DNA from: Flammulina velutipes
Taxonomy: Eukaryota; Basidiomycota; Agaricomycetes; Agaricales; Physalacriaceae
Reading direction: 5' to 3'
Assembly: GCA_011800155.1 (NCBI GenBank)
Contig: CM022371.1
Location: 3,348,001 to 3,412,000 of the forward strand
DNA: 64,000 bases
Below, piece by piece: positions 21,218 to 33,700 of the stretch (positions are counted from its first letter, which is position 1; every line of letters begins with the position of its first letter). The notes beneath the pieces were generated by a model that was given only the letters and a program-made list of their open reading frames with translations, did no database searches and was not told the DNA's origin. The position numbers and the translations under genes are program-made.

Positions 21218-22106
21218 TAGTTTGTCTACAAATGATAAAATAATCTTGCAATGCTACTTGTCTTTCTGGCTGCCGAAAATCAACTCTCCAAGTATCCTTA
21301 CATTCGTTCCTTTCTTATGGCATACATCTCGTATGAACTGCTCCCCTCTTCCTCTGGCTATCCCTAGAATTGTTCATCCCCGGAACGACGAGATCAGACA
21401 AGAGAAAGGGAACCACGTCGTGATTGTTTGGGGAAAAGAGAAGAATGCCGTACTCTACGTAGCGTCTCGGTATATATAGTCTACCGAGAATGGTAAGCTT
21501 AAAGTACGGAAAAAGAAAGTGTCTAAATGTCACCAACGGTCATTGTCCGTCTTTATCAACACAATTCCTTTTATGTAGGACAAATGCGCTTTCACTCTCC
21601 TTGCTGCCCACGATGTACTGACGTCTTTCAAATCCAAAGGCTCGCAGCTACCCCTCGTTTCAAGCACGGAGAATGCTGATTATAGGCGGCGGCTCCGAAA
21701 AGAATACAAGCTCCTAGTGGGTCGTCTGAGTTAGGAAACACACTGCGAGTGGTACTCACGATCGAGATATGTAAAACTTTCAATGATGGAGCACGTCCGC
21801 CTGCAAGTGTCGTATCCACTCGCACTGTCTACAAGTCAGACCAACCGTCGGTTGGCTACGGCTCGTATAGATCCCGATGGTCGATGACCTACTCCAAACT
21901 CAGTCCACCACCTCCACAAAAAGCTGATCCTATCTGTGCAAAAAGACAAAGGGTGATTGAAAACATTTGTACCAAGAATCTTCTTGGCTGTTTGTGCACT
22001 TCACGGTTTCAAGTTCTAAGGTTGAATGTTATGGCCGGGTCACCTGACGGCGTAAGTTATAGTCAAATAGTAGAGAGCACATTCAATTTGATCCTCACAA
22101 TAGGAC
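21218..22106. other. Stretch without recognised gene
   Basis: Contains a plus-strand open frame (~21,749-22,144) with no family resemblance. It could hold unrecognised 5' exons of the F-box gene (an acceptor-like cacaatag lies just before its ATG). Confidence 0.35.
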
Positions 22107-23141
22107 ATGCCACTGAAACGCTCAAACAAACGAACGAAGCGTAAAGTTGCCCCAGAGCTCAGAAATACAGGCTGTCGGCTACCTCTGCTTCCCGTGGAAG
22201 TCCTTCGCATCATCTTCGAGCTTACTACATTCACTTCCCGAAAACAACTCCCTGGACTTTGCCTAGTATGCAAGAGGTCTAATTCATGGTTTGTTTTTAC
22301 GCACCCACCTCGTATATATTTCCTCATATCTTCTAGGATTTCTCCGATTTTGTACCGCACAGTCGTCTTAAAGACGATGTCTGCCTGTTGTCAATTCCGA
22401 CGGACCGCCGATATCTATTCTAAAGGTGATGCCCATACATCCTACCTCTGCGGGCACACGAAAACTCTCTTCATCCCGTTCCTCGATATACCTAGCGAGA
22501 TTCTTGATGCGATCCTCGTTGCATGCTCAAACCTGACCGTCCTCTCATGCAACACTTCCCGCCTCAATCCAGGCACATTCCGTACTAGGCTCCTTCCCTC
22601 CTTATCCCAATTGTACATGCCAAACCCGTTTGATCACGACCAAATCCTCCCTGCCCATTTGACCCACCTAGCTAGCTGGGCCGCTTCACGGGGTGGGCCC
22701 GCCGACACCGCAAAGTGGCGTGGATTATTTGCCCAATGTCCCCTACTCACCCACTTCGCTTTCAACAGCAGCCACCTACGGTTAGAACACACATTTCTGA
22801 ACCTTTCGGCCATTCTCCCTGCGCAAATTCAACGAGTTATCGTTATCGTCGAACCCTCAGTTTTAGGTTGGCGCTCATTGCAGCTGTCGGTTCTGAAGGC
22901 ATATCGGAAACTTCCTCGAAATCAGACCAGGATCGTTGCTATTGCGATTGACAGATACGGAGGTCTATGCGACCCAACCTATATCGATCATCAACATAAT
23001 CTCGTACGGAAAAAGATGGTCCAAGGAATTACAGGAATGGATTACCTCGGGGATAACAGAGAGGATATTTGGACTCTGGGGGAACGTGTGGCATCTGAGC
23101 TCGATGAATATGGCGATATTTTGGGGTATAAATTCGCTTGA
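22107..23141 (+). CDS. F-box protein
   Basis: One intron (22289-22336) and about 325 residues. A basic start (MPLKRSNKRTKRKVAPELRN) is followed by an F-box near residues 25-75: LPLLPVEVLRIIFELTTF, then LPGLCLVCKRSNSW, with SPILYRTVVLKT after the intron. F-box proteins link substrates to SCF ubiquitin ligases. The remainder (FIPFLDIPSEILDAILVACS, LTVLSCNTSRLNPGTF) resembles the irregular Leu-rich C-terminal parts of mushroom F-box families, without a nameable domain. Agaricomycetes typically carry large F-box families, which fits an accessory region. ATG 22,107 follows a possible acceptor, so an upstream exon cannot be excluded. Confidence 0.68.
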   Translation: MPLKRSNKRTKRKVAPELRNTGCRLPLLPVEVLRIIFELTTFTSRKQLPGLCLVCKRSNSWFVFTHPPRIYFLISSRISPILYRTVVLKTMSACCQFRRTADIYSKGDAHTSYLCGHTKTLFIPFLDIPSEILDAILVACSNLTVLSCNTSRLNPGTFRTRLLPSLSQLYMPNPFDHDQILPAHLTHLASWAASRGGPADTAKWRGLFAQCPLLTHFAFNSSHLRLEHTFLNLSAILPAQIQRVIVIVEPSVLGWRSLQLSVLKAYRKLPRNQTRIVAIAIDRYGGLCDPTYIDHQHNLVRKKMVQGITGMDYLGDNREDIWTLGERVASELDEYGDILGYKFA

Positions 23142-23541
23142 GATATCCTCGATCATTGTACATTGGCAGTGGCTCATCGTAACACAGAATCTTGCTATGT
23201 AGTTGACACTTATAAAGTTAAATTTTGATCAAAATGGTAGCGGTATCACTAATTTCTTGTATACTCGATTCTTCGCCCCCAATGTAAGCGCCAGCACTGA
23301 ATATCTGAGTGGCGTAGTAGCGGGTGCAGCCGGATCGGGCCGGTTATCCGTTTCCTGCTTCCTTCCACGTAGCTTTCTTTTGATTTGTCGACTCTCGAGT
23401 TATTTCAGCGAGGAATAACCACAATTCTTCGAGTCCTAATCTGCCTCAAGGCCTATATTGTAATTGGAGTTCTCCATACGAGCGGAACAGCAGGTACATT
23501 CATGGTCTTGGTACCTTACGTCTAATTGACAGGCTATGTAG
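23142..23541. other. Intergenic stretch
   Basis: No gene recognised; likely the 3' end of the F-box gene and the promoter of the next. Confidence 0.35.
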
Positions 23542-25824
23542 ATGTTACATTCCAAATTCTTGCGAAGAGCTCCGGAGAATGAGCGGGAGGCGATGGCTAA
23601 GCAACTAAAATACAGACAAGAACGCTGGGAAGAATTCAAATCAAATCCAGGTTCTCTCCTGAATAGTTCGGACGCTCGTGAGTTCAATATACATAGATAT
23701 ATATTGTATCATACGACTAATTGCTACTCTTAGCTTTGACTCATCTCGATGGCAAGGTCGCCAGCATTCATCCCATCTTTCATGTAGTCATCACGTCGCC
23801 CAATCGCACTCATGTCCCATTCTTGCAACTTTCCCCCGCCCAGCTTGTCCAGTTGCGAGCTGACTGTCGGTTCGGGCTGGAAGATCATCACCAAATTCCA
23901 CAGATGGTCTGTTTGGAATGGATCCACAATGTTCTCATCCGCGAGCGTGTGGAAAGTGGTGATTCGAAGTGCCTTTGGAATATTCCCCGCCATGAAGAAT
24001 TCGTTTCCAACGTGGCAGCAGTTGGCATTGGACAGTATTCCCACGAATTTTTGAAACCTCTTTTGTCATTGGCAAACAATTTCCTCGAGAAAGCCGATAC
24101 CGCGTCATTCACTCAGCAGACTGAACCCCATTCTCTCCAACTTCGCGCGGTCATTCGATCCTTAAGGCATATACTCACGAAAGTCCCCCTTACTCGCGCT
24201 CGTGCCTTTCTCTGTCTACGCCTATTGCAACGCTCTCTTCTGGAACTTGATGCGCTGACAGAAATTCAAGAGCTACTCCCCTACTTCAACTCTGTTCTCC
24301 CATTACCAGATACACCTATACCCATATCCCGCGCAGTCGTTGGAGGGTGGACATCGGACATCTTGATTGCGGAGACGATGCAGAAATTATCCATTCCCGT
24401 CTGGGTCATTCGAGGAGCGGAACAGCTGGAGAAATTTGTCGTGAAGGCGCTTCAACCATTCCCCCAATCCGCTGCATTTGTGAACATCGCTCCGGCGCCA
24501 ATACCATTCCCAAATGTATTTGACGGTCGTCAAGCTGACCCTTCAAAATATCGTGCTATCTTGGACTTTACGAGGTCAAACTCTATCCTCCTTTCCATTG
24601 TCGCCCCTAGCTCTATCTCCACTACATCGTCAGAGAGGCAGGTTCCAGCAATCCCTCTTCCATCGACGTCCCTGGCTCCCGCTACTGGTGTGCAACGCCA
24701 AATCAAGAAATCTCATCAGAGTAATTGATCGATATCTCATCACCTATCACAAGAGTTGACAGTTGTTCACAGAATCTAAAACCAAGGGAATGCCCCGCCC
24801 TCTTACCTCTCACGCGGAAGACGATGATCACCTTCTCCTTCCTCGTCGGCTTCCTTGTTGGGATGCTGCCTTCAGAAGCACGCTACAGGATGACAACTTA
24901 GTTCAGAAGAAGGACGAATCCAAGGACGACGCATACTATGTCCCTCCCCCCGCCCTATTCGTTTCTAGCCACTCTGAAGCGAACAGCGCAAACTTCATCT
25001 CCAATTGGGTCCGACTTCGTGTTTGCGTATTTGCATCCCTTATGACACCCAAACCAACCCCACTTTCCGATCGACCTCGCCTCAAATATCAGAGCTGGCG
25101 AGGCCTCCTCTTTAATCCTTTCGAGATCCTTGAAACGGGTCGAGTCGCATCGTCGTCGTCGAAACCTTCGAAACGAGATTTTATAAGACAGAGAGAGGTT
25201 GGACGTGTCTTGCAGGAGCTAAGGGAAGGTGATAGTGCGATATCATTGTCACACTGGTCAGCCTCTGTTCAGTGGTTTGGCCAGTCCTTTGTCTACAACA
25301 TGGAGGACGTCCTCTCTGTCCAGATGTGTCGCGAGATACTCTGGGAGCTGGGAGAGATAGGCTTCCGGATGGACCTCATTGCCTTGGATGCCAAACTATC
25401 CAGGTCGCAGGATGAGATGGACCGACACACACGTCTGCAGCGTTGTTTTCCTCTGGGGCATCTCTCTCTTCTGACGGTGGACTTGGGATGCGGGCAGTCA
25501 GGACTAAGTGATCCAGACTGGCAACATCGGGGACAGTTTCTGTTCGCCTTGCGAGATGTGATGATACGCTGGAAGGTCAATAATCTTCCTGCACATGTGA
25601 CGCAGGATCGAGTAGATGGGTATTCTGAACAGGAGTACATCGAGACAGAGACATCTGTTGCCTGGTGTTTCTGTCAAAACTTTTTCTTCGTTTTTGGTCG
25701 TATGCCCAATCTTCCCAGAATTCTGCATGACCTACCACCTCCCAATCGTGTCCTTGTTCCCTTTTCCAAGGCATCCATCCTCACTACCGGCGAGGGGAGA
25801 TGGATTCCATCTGTGTATGCTTGA
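23542..25824 (+). CDS. Large uncharacterised protein (mushroom orphan family)
   Basis: Three exons (23542-23677, 23734-24720, 24773-25824) join in frame to ~724 residues, ending TGA at 25,824. Recognisable blocks include LTHLDGKVASIHPIFHVVIT, QMVCLEWIHNVLIRERVESG, VSNVAAVGIGQYSHEFLKPL, SWRGLLFNPFEILETG, VGRVLQELREGDSAISLS, HWSASVQWFGQSF and ETSVAWCFCQNFFFVFGR. From memory these resemble a widespread Agaricomycetes family of unknown function; this cannot be verified here. No signal peptide, membrane span or catalytic motif is evident. The reading frame is intact, suggesting an expressed gene. Confidence 0.65.
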
Positions 25825-26377
25825 CTTTGACAATGAATCTGTCCACTGCCCACATATATGTATTTACGAAGAGACAGATTATCAAATAGTGCATTGTATT
25901 TACGAATAACACAGTTGTTCAATTCTTCTGTCCGAAGTTCCCTTCCACAAGGACAGAGCCCTCACGGAAAATGGCGGGTACTTGCTCGACTTTATATGTA
26001 CCACAGACAAGAGAGGTTGAGTCGACATCTACTCGCCCATGCGAGCATTTAAAGTTGAAAGACGTCAATCTAGTACAAACTGATTATACGAAACCTCAAC
26101 CTCGTTGCGAAAGAAATCTACATATGGCCATACTTTTGATCATTTCCCCCCTCCCTAAACCTCCAACAGGCAACTGATAGTCACTTGCAGACCGAGTGAA
26201 CGTCACGGTTCAGTCTATTACCTATTTCTGAAAGACTGAATGTGAAAACCCACTGACAGAACTAGATTCACTGTGTTTTTTCAATCTAGTGTTCGGGCAG
26301 CTTATCTTCTTTGAAGGTCGAACACTTCAACGTGGCTGGTAGCTTCATCCATAAAAGTAACTCCGAGCTTCCGCGAC
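25825..26377. other. Intergenic stretch
   Basis: Nothing recognised beyond probable 3' and 5' flanks of the neighbouring genes. Confidence 0.35.
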
Positions 26378-26797
26378 ATGCCTGACGATGCTAACCTACA
26401 ATTGTCGATGCAGCCCTCTCCGGAAGCTTCGGTGGAACATTGGTGAACCCACAGTTGCTCAGCCGTTGATGAAGGTCTATCTCTATGCCTCTCTTTGTTA
26501 TGTCTTACTAACATCATGTGTCAGTGATTCCTGTTCACCAGCAGTCTACATGCTCTGGATTGAGGCCCAACGACGCGCTCTGGTGAGTACCAGTATTCCT
26601 AATGCGTCGAACGCATCTGACAATCCTCAACAGCCGTGCAATTCCACTAGGATTCCACTTTTAAGTTTACCATCGCGCTGACCCGCCATCCCGAGTCCCG
26701 ACAAGAGTTGGATGCGACGCAGTGTGACAGGATGCGGGAGATCATGAGAGGGTTCACTATGCGCGCTGAATCTATCTGTGTCGGTTATGACAAATAG
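26378..26797 (+). CDS. Small uncharacterised gene, 3' end replaced by repeat
   Basis: Exons 26378-26442, 26525-26582 and 26651-26797 join in frame (89 residues). Features: MPDDANLQLSMQPSPEASVE, then a CDSC pair, MLWIEAQRRALDSTFKFTIA and ATQCDRMREIMRGFT. Codons through GFT (to 26,758) are native. From 26,759 the frame runs into the 2.2-kb direct repeat, adding MRAESICVGYDK and a TAG. The original C-terminus was therefore probably cut by arrival of the repeat. Family not recognised. Confidence 0.5.
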
Positions 26798-26814
26798 GCG
26801 ATACATTGACAAAT

Positions 26815-28126
26815 TTACAAATGGCTGAGCATAACTCTACGTTGCCACTCATTGTAGATGGCATATAACACAAACATTACAAAAATCAGCATGAGGGGGT
26901 AGTTGGGACTCGCATCTACAACCTTATAGACTTTGATGATATTGCGGCGGTTCAAATTAGCAGTGGAAACAGCAAGCAATGCACTCCCATCGCCAGTAGC
27001 AGTCTAAATAGGGTGTCAGTTGAGAATGGATATTTTCGAAATAGCTCATGAAACCTACGGCGAGGGCCCTCACAAGGGAATCATGATCTCCTACGACAAG
27101 TTCCTCCAAGCGTCGACCATCCGTCACGTTATACAGTTGTACAATCCCAGAGTCCGATCCTACAAACACTTTGCTCCCGTCCTCCAAGAAGATAAGATTT
27201 CCAGCAGTGTCAGAAGGTCGAGGGTGAGGTGAAGCCAGAGAGACAGAGGACTCTGGACGGATTATGTTGAAAACGGCTAGTCCTGTAACAGTATCGACGA
27301 CAATACGCCGCATTCGACGATTGAAGGCGAGATTGCTGTTTTCGAAGTTTAAATTGATGCTTTGTGAAACAAGGAAATAACTCGCCGTGCGGAAGTGGAA
27401 AGCTGGTACTCGTCGTGTACATCGTTTATGTCATCCTCAGAAAAGTAAAGCCTGCAAGATATTAGAGCTAGCTTTTATGGTGTGGAGGACTGATACATTT
27501 TCCGGCTCCTCCTACCGAAAAGGATGACATTCGTTTCACCGACGAAGGTAACCTTCGTAGGTGAATCTTCGTGACGACGCTCTCGCCACAGAAGTTGAAC
27601 TCGCCCTGCCAGATCAATGTTCCACATTGATACCGTACCGTCTATCTCGCAGGTACAGACTCGCCAGCCTTCCTGCCCTAGAGCTTTTATATCCAGAGAC
27701 ACAACGGTAGTATGGTCGAGATGCAGCGCGGCTGGTAAAGCTTTGTACTCCTATTCCTTATATTCTCAGTGACAGGTAGTCTGTTAGCTTGGAAAAGCAT
27801 TGCGCACCTGGGTCATAAACTGCCACACCAAAAGGACGCCTTCCCAGCTTATGGTCAGCAACAGGTCATCGAGACCCGTACGAGAGAGCCAGCCTACGGC
27901 CGAGACACTTCTGCCTTGAGGATGGTATGAGTGAGCAATTTCGCATTGCCCGTCAATGTTCCATACTCGAAATCCGTCGAGTCCTAAGAAACGGGTGTCG
28001 GCATGCGAAGAGAGATTTTGACATGTATTCACCACACGACACCAGCTGCGAGCCCGTGGAGTTGAAAGACAACATGGTGACCGGTACATTGTGGCCAGGA
28101 AGAGGGAAAGCGTATTCGTAGGGCAT
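26815..28126 (-). pseudogene. WD40-anchor protein paralog, second copy
   Basis: Identical to 18,234-19,545 as far as I can read, with the same frame change near 27,363. Start ATG 28,126, stop 26,815. See that entry for blades and membrane anchor. A shared lesion in both copies implies that the module was copied after it was damaged. Confidence 0.68.
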
Positions 28127-28178
28127 AATAAAGATACCGTGCTGCACGAAGGTTGCTGTGTTAAATGGCAGATAAATA

Positions 28179-28430
28179 ACAAAGAGCTTCCAAGAAACTC
28201 ACGAACAAAGGAAACCCATTTGACGGGGCAATCATTGGGCGGTGACCGGTGGCGATAGCGATTTAGATTAGAGCTGCTATCGCAGACTCCAGGATGCGCA
28301 TTCGCCCATCCAAAGCTCCCGTAGATCGGGCGACAAGAAACAAGTCAAGCATAGTAAAAGAATAAGTGAGTGGACGTTGGAAGGAACAGTAGATTGAACG
28401 GAGCTGAGTACCGGACATAGCCGGGCCGGC
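28179..28430 (-). repeat. Region R copy 6
   Basis: Counterpart of 19,598-19,849, between divergent WD40 and SPRR genes. Confidence 0.85.
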
Positions 28431-28770
28431 ATTTCCACTTTCTCCTCACAACGTCGATGATAGAAATTACACTTCCTCCTCCTCACGATGATAGAACGCG
28501 GATACCTATTCCCTTGCAATCGCAAAGGAATTCGTTTAGCGATAGCTGGCGATTTCATCATACTTTACCCCCCTACTTGCCCATGAACACCCTTCTCAAC
28601 ACACATACTAATTGACAGGTATTTCTTTGTGACCGACAGCTTTCCTTTGACCTCTAATCCGTAGCATCTTACAGTCACCACCGAGCTGTTTGCACAACGG
28701 CGAGCGGACCTCAATCTCACCACGAGGCAATAGACACAAAGGAAGGACCTCTCCGATGACGAATAGACAC

Positions 28771-28785
28771 ACAAAGGATCTTTGT
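28771..28785. promoter_or_regulatory. ACAAAG palindrome upstream of SPRR gene
   Basis: acaaaggatctttgt, 74 bp upstream of ATG 28,860. Confidence 0.5.
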
Positions 28786-28859
28786 TAACTGTCCCAACCC
28801 TTTCTCTCAAAGCAAGTCCGCCGGCCAGTGTCGCTCCCTTCAACCTTTATTCAAAGACC

Positions 28860-29147
28860 ATGCACTCACCACGACGCTCCCCTCGCAATCACAAATCGGC
28901 TTCCCGCAAGAAATACGCCTCGGTATGTTCCTTTCCACGTCAAGAGAACACTTCTAATCACTTCATTCAGCTCTTTGAGCACGCCAGAATGGCGGAATGG
29001 CAACTCTCAGCCGCGGACGCTTCAAGGAAACGCAAGGCGGAGAACACAAGGTGGACGCGGGCTCTGAACACAGTGAGTACCCTCATGACTTTCCCCAGCC
29101 TCGAGTTTATGTTTATATCAGGCCATGGCGTGGACCATCAAAAAGAA
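28860..29147 (+). pseudogene. SPRR-family gene cut in its last exon
   Basis: Exon 1 28860-28922 (MHSPRRSPRNHKSASRKKYA) and exon 2 28971-29072 (LFEHARMAEWQLSAADASRK plus basic tail), then an intron. The last exon begins as in the 56.7 kb copy (ggccatggcgtggaccatc). At about 29,148 the sequence switches to an unrelated repeat shared with 50,331-50,444, so the coiled coil is missing. Exon 2 matches the 56.5 kb copy better than the 20.4 kb copy. Confidence 0.6.
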
Positions 29148-29290
29148 AGGCTGCGCTTGGTCTCTCCCGGCTCTCACACCACCCCCCACCATGGAAACGA
29201 GTCATTCTCTTAAGTCGCTCCCACGGCATCATCAGCTGTCGTCTGCTCCCATTGGCAAAGCCTAACAGAACGGGATATGTTGGCGAGTAA
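29148..29290 (+). repeat. Short dispersed repeat shared with the inverted arms
   Basis: cttggtctctcccg...accatgga, ...cagctgt, ...cccattggca and ending aacagaacgggatatgttgg occur here and at 50,331-50,444 (and inverted at 57,398-57,511). Diverged; no coding potential established. Confidence 0.6.
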
Positions 29291-30505
29291 GTAGGTTGCG
29301 TGTATAGACACCAGCGCTGATATAGTCGTAGTGTATATGTATGTATCTTAGTGCACGAGTATTAGTACCCAATTCAATTACAGCGTATTTGGAAAGTACT
29401 GAAAATAGAGCGTATTTGCGTGGAACCACCAATTCAAGGCGCGAGGAACGAGCGTCGCTGAATTGGTGTAGGGCCAAGCTATCGATGTGGTAGAAGGCAC
29501 TTTTATTTATTAGTCACGTAGTTACTACATTCGGGTGCAACCCGCTTTCGGACGCGACGCGCCCGCTTTCCTCATCTGCGCCTCCAACGCTCAAGACGTC
29601 GCTCGAGCTCAGATTTTCTTTGTCCCATCCCGCCTACTCCTCTATGGGGTGGTTGGTTGGATACGGTTTGTATCCCGCTGTGTCCAGTCAGCCACCTCCT
29701 GAGTCCTTCGGCAGCTTACTCACTGGCATCTTCGAGCAGAGGAGTTCCCGAAACACGTGGTCGCGTCTCTTGACCCAGTTCTGGTTCTGGTCTTCCTCCC
29801 CTCTTTGCTCTTGCCCTTTCCGCTGTCGAAGTCCTCACCCCCACACCCGCAGTATACGTGTCCCGTATCCTGCCGTTCTCACCATTCTCCTCACGCCTTC
29901 CCTCTCGAGCTTAGCTTGGCCAGTATATAGAGGGCTTTTGCTAGGATAAATATCGAAATAATCTCGTATTCTCGCCAAGAGTGACTCTCTTTTCAACCAA
30001 ATCAAGGTCAATAAGACACAAATACCAACGATGGCTTGGCCGAACGCTAGACGCAAGGTCAACATTATTCGGGCAGCTCGCCATGTTCATTCTGGAGAGA
30101 CCAGAGCAGACTCGACGATTACACAATACAAAGGAGATCAACAGCGCCCGCGAAATCCCACAATGTCAACTATATTAGACGGTCTTTTCTCCAGGGAGTA
30201 GTATGAAAGTCGTTCCAGCCACCAAAAAACCCCCATCCAATGAGCATCTGCTATTTCACCAATTCGATTGCTGAGACCACGTTCAGCGCCCAGCTAATAC
30301 TCCCTACTGAATAACTAACCACTGACAACATTCTTAGGACTCCACGGATACCTAACATGGAATGTTGACGGGTCGGTCAGCTGGCCACGACGGCCTGCCG
30401 TTGACGAGAAGCTGGAAAGGTACAGTATCATGCCCTTGAGCCCATGTCCGATAATGGGAACGATTATGTAAGTTACACAATTACTGAGAAGTTCATAGGC
30501 GCGCA
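29291..30505. other. Stretch without recognised gene
   Basis: Several open frames on both strands, one minus-strand frame near 29,835-30,065 with a hydrophobic patch (AIVGICVLLTLIWL), but no family resemblance or supported splice chain. Confidence 0.3.
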
Positions 30506-30570
30506 TTGGAGGCTGATGGAGGCTGATGGAGGTTTGATGGAGGTTGATGGAGGTTGATGGAGGATTGCTG
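30506..30570 (+). repeat. gatggaggct-type minisatellite
   Basis: About six tandem copies of a 9-11 bp unit (gatggaggct, gatggaggtt). Followed by aacacgatcgtcgatca, the same arrangement as at 47,063-47,115 and inverted at 60.7 kb, so the minisatellite and its flank belong to one dispersed family. Confidence 0.75.
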
Positions 30571-30751
30571 AACACGATCGTCGATCACCCGGAGCGACAG
30601 CCAACATTCAACGGTGCATCGTTCAACGTTCAACTCCGGCACTGGTTTCCTGTCTCGTCTGTAGGTTAAGGTAATTTGTCTTTGGACGACCAGGTGGAAG
30701 TAAAAAATGGGCATTTAGAAAGATAGAAAAATTACATATCGTATGTGTACT

Positions 30752-33700
30752 TCAACTGCCAGAGACGCAATCAATATCCTCTACCCTGGTTTTGAACTTG
30801 AAGGATGTCTCACGCAACCTATAGTGGCGTACCATCACATCTCCGGCATCTTCCAGCCACTTCTTGTCCACTAGCTCCAACGGGAACCCTTTCGGACAAT
30901 CCCGGCTCGACGTTTTACGGTCTTCAAGAGGAGGTCTCTCTCGAAGGACATGGTGGACACCTCTTTGTAGGATTAGACTCCCACTCATGCTCCGGGCGGC
31001 GTCAACCAAGGTTAGAATGTTTTCTATAGATCGCCGCCAAGGAAGTCGATGACAACGGAACAGGGCGACGCCGTTTTCGTCTTCGCCACTCTCATCAGAG
31101 CTATGACCGTCATCCGTCAGCATCAACAAGAGATCCATGATATAACGCCACACTTCCGTGGCGAGAGCATCGTTGCTATCACGTGCAGCAGCGAACATTA
31201 AAGTTGCCACGCGAAGGCGCACATCCGCTTTCTGAGTGATGGGTTAGGTACGGTGAATGTAAGGAAGGGAGGAAGGGAACGAACAATGGGCCGACGTGAA
31301 TATTTTCGATGATACTTCTTCCCTTCAGAGATTCTGTGGTCGACTACCCGGGCGGTGATTTGACGTACGGCCAAAAGATCGATGTCAGATCCGAGCCTAC
31401 GTGTCTCTTCCTCCACATCTCGTTGAACTGCCTCAGAGAAGACGATAATCTTTCTGAGGGCCCGAGAAAATAATGCCCGAATAAGACCAGGGAATTCATC
31501 CTGGCGCTCCTTCGACTGGTACGACGACTGTTCTTTTTTCGTGAGTTTCCTGATTTTGTCCGTGATGGCCTGTTCGACGATGCTCCGAGCAGCTAGATTC
31601 CAACGGCTATCCTTTCCAGAAGTGCCATAGGTAAGGTCTATGCCGAATTTCTTGGCTGGACCAACATCTTTCCCCTTCTCGAAGGCGACTACCGCAGTCT
31701 CATCCGGGTGGACTTGAAATGGGGCATCTTTCAAGTTTGATATACCCATGAGATCATTGAATGTATCGCGGACCATTGCCTTTTCCTTCAGTCAGCCAAC
31801 ATAAGACGAGAAGCTCTGATTTACCCACCAGACGGCGATCTCTCGCTTTGCTTTTGATGACCTGACGCGATGTCTTGACCTTTCATTCTTTAGCATATAA
31901 CGGACCTAGGCCACTGCGTAGCGTAACACACCTTGGGCAGTCTGCGCTTGTTGCCGGACAATGTCCTGTCATTTTCATGATCAATGATTTCAGCGTCTGT
32001 TGAATCCTGTAGCTCATCACTACTATCGCCCGGTGGGTCAACTTCCATCGTATCATCCGCGTTGTCTTCAGTGTCGCCATCTGTTCCATTGTATCCAGAT
32101 CGTCCAGCAGGTCTTTTTCTTGATTTAGGACTCTTAGATTTTTCCCGGCGGTTTGCGCTACGGTGCTAATAGAAATCAGTTGGCATGAAACAAGCATAGA
32201 CAATATCAGCTACATTGTCTTCATCATCCGCCATCCTCCTTTTCGCAGAATCGAGGTATGGCTTAGTTATGTCATCCGCCTTACGAGGTGACAACGGTGT
32301 GATTTGCGAAAGCATAGCAAGAAAAGGGTGATTGTGACGGCTAGCCTGCGGAGGAGTTGCTGCTGAAGTGGTTGACTCGAGTCGTTCCTGCAGCTCTAAC
32401 CTTGCAGCCTTCAGAACCACATTAGGTATGACAAAAATCAAAGCGGGTAAATGCACCTCGGCGGTCCTTAAGTTGGCTATTGCTGCGGAGTAAGAAGCTT
32501 TGCTGAGCTTCAGTGATGTTTGGAGTTCCGTAATCTCAGCCTGGAGGGCCTGGGTGCGTTGTTGGGTAGATGACTTCTCATAGTAAGTATGGTAGTAACT
32601 CAAGAGAGATAAAAACTCACTCGTAGAGCCTCGAGTTCCAGCTGGGGGTGATGGTGTCAGCCACCCAGCAACAGATATAGATATTCATTAACGCACCGAT
32701 AGGGCTCCTTTCAGGTTGTTAGCCTGTTCCGTGACTGATGCGTGCGTCGCCTGGCCACAAGCGTGAGCGGAGGTTAGCGAGTGCAGGTTTTGAACTGACC
32801 TGGAGCTGCTGGAACTGACTTTTGAGGTCAGTGTTCTCGCGGTTTAATTCCTGGGGGTTGCCTTTCAGAGAAAAGAAGGGAGAAGGAGGAGGAGGCACAC
32901 ACAGAAACATTGGCGTGGAGCGCGTCATTGCTCTGTGGAAGCGTCAATTCTCCGAACCAACTGAATAAAACTATCCCTTACGGTTCGACTCATATGCATT
33001 TCTTGTTGAGCGGAGGAAAGAGCCTGCTCAGCGACAATCTAACGATGGCGGTAAGAGAGGATAGCGTCGGTGAGTATCAAGTTCACCTTGTCATGGTCGA
33101 GCTGTTGAACAGTGAGTCGCAACTTAGTAAGATCCTATGTCCCTTCAGTAGAGGTAGACAAAGAAGGGGTAGGTAACAAACTTCTTGGAGACCTTGCAGA
33201 ACCCTCTCGTGTTCCTATGGAGTCGTGAGTTATCTATGAAAACATAATGGAATTCAGACTTGCCGCTCGGGTCCTCTGCAGTACCTCTGCAGCAGATGAG
33301 CCGGCCTGCTCAGCGTCAATCTAACGATGGTGGTAAGAGAGGTTCGCGCCGGTGAGTGTATCAAGCCTACCTTGGACTGTTGAGCAGTGGAACGCAGGGT
33401 GGCAAGTTCCTATGTCCCTTCAGTAGATGTATAAGATGAAGAGGTGGGTAACAAACTTCTTGGAGACCTTGCAGCACCCTCTCGTGTTCCTATGGAGTCG
33501 TGAGTTATCTATGAAACATAATGAAATTCAGACTTGCCGCTCGGGCTCTCTGCAGTTCCTCTGCAGCAGATGAGCCGGCCTGCTCAGCGTCAATCTAACG
33601 ATGGTGGTAAGAGAGGTTCGCGCCGGTGAGTGTATCAAGCCTACCTTGGACTGTTGAGCAGTGGAACGCAGGGTGGCAAGTTCCTATGTCCCTTCAGTAG

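Larger units (their letters stand above)
26759..28981 (+). repeat. Direct repeat of WD40/R/SPRR module, copy 2
   Basis: Near-identical to 18,178-20,400. Its left edge lies ~55 bp beyond the WD40 stop codon and inside the reading frame of a small gene. The near-identity means the duplication is recent. Confidence 0.95.
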
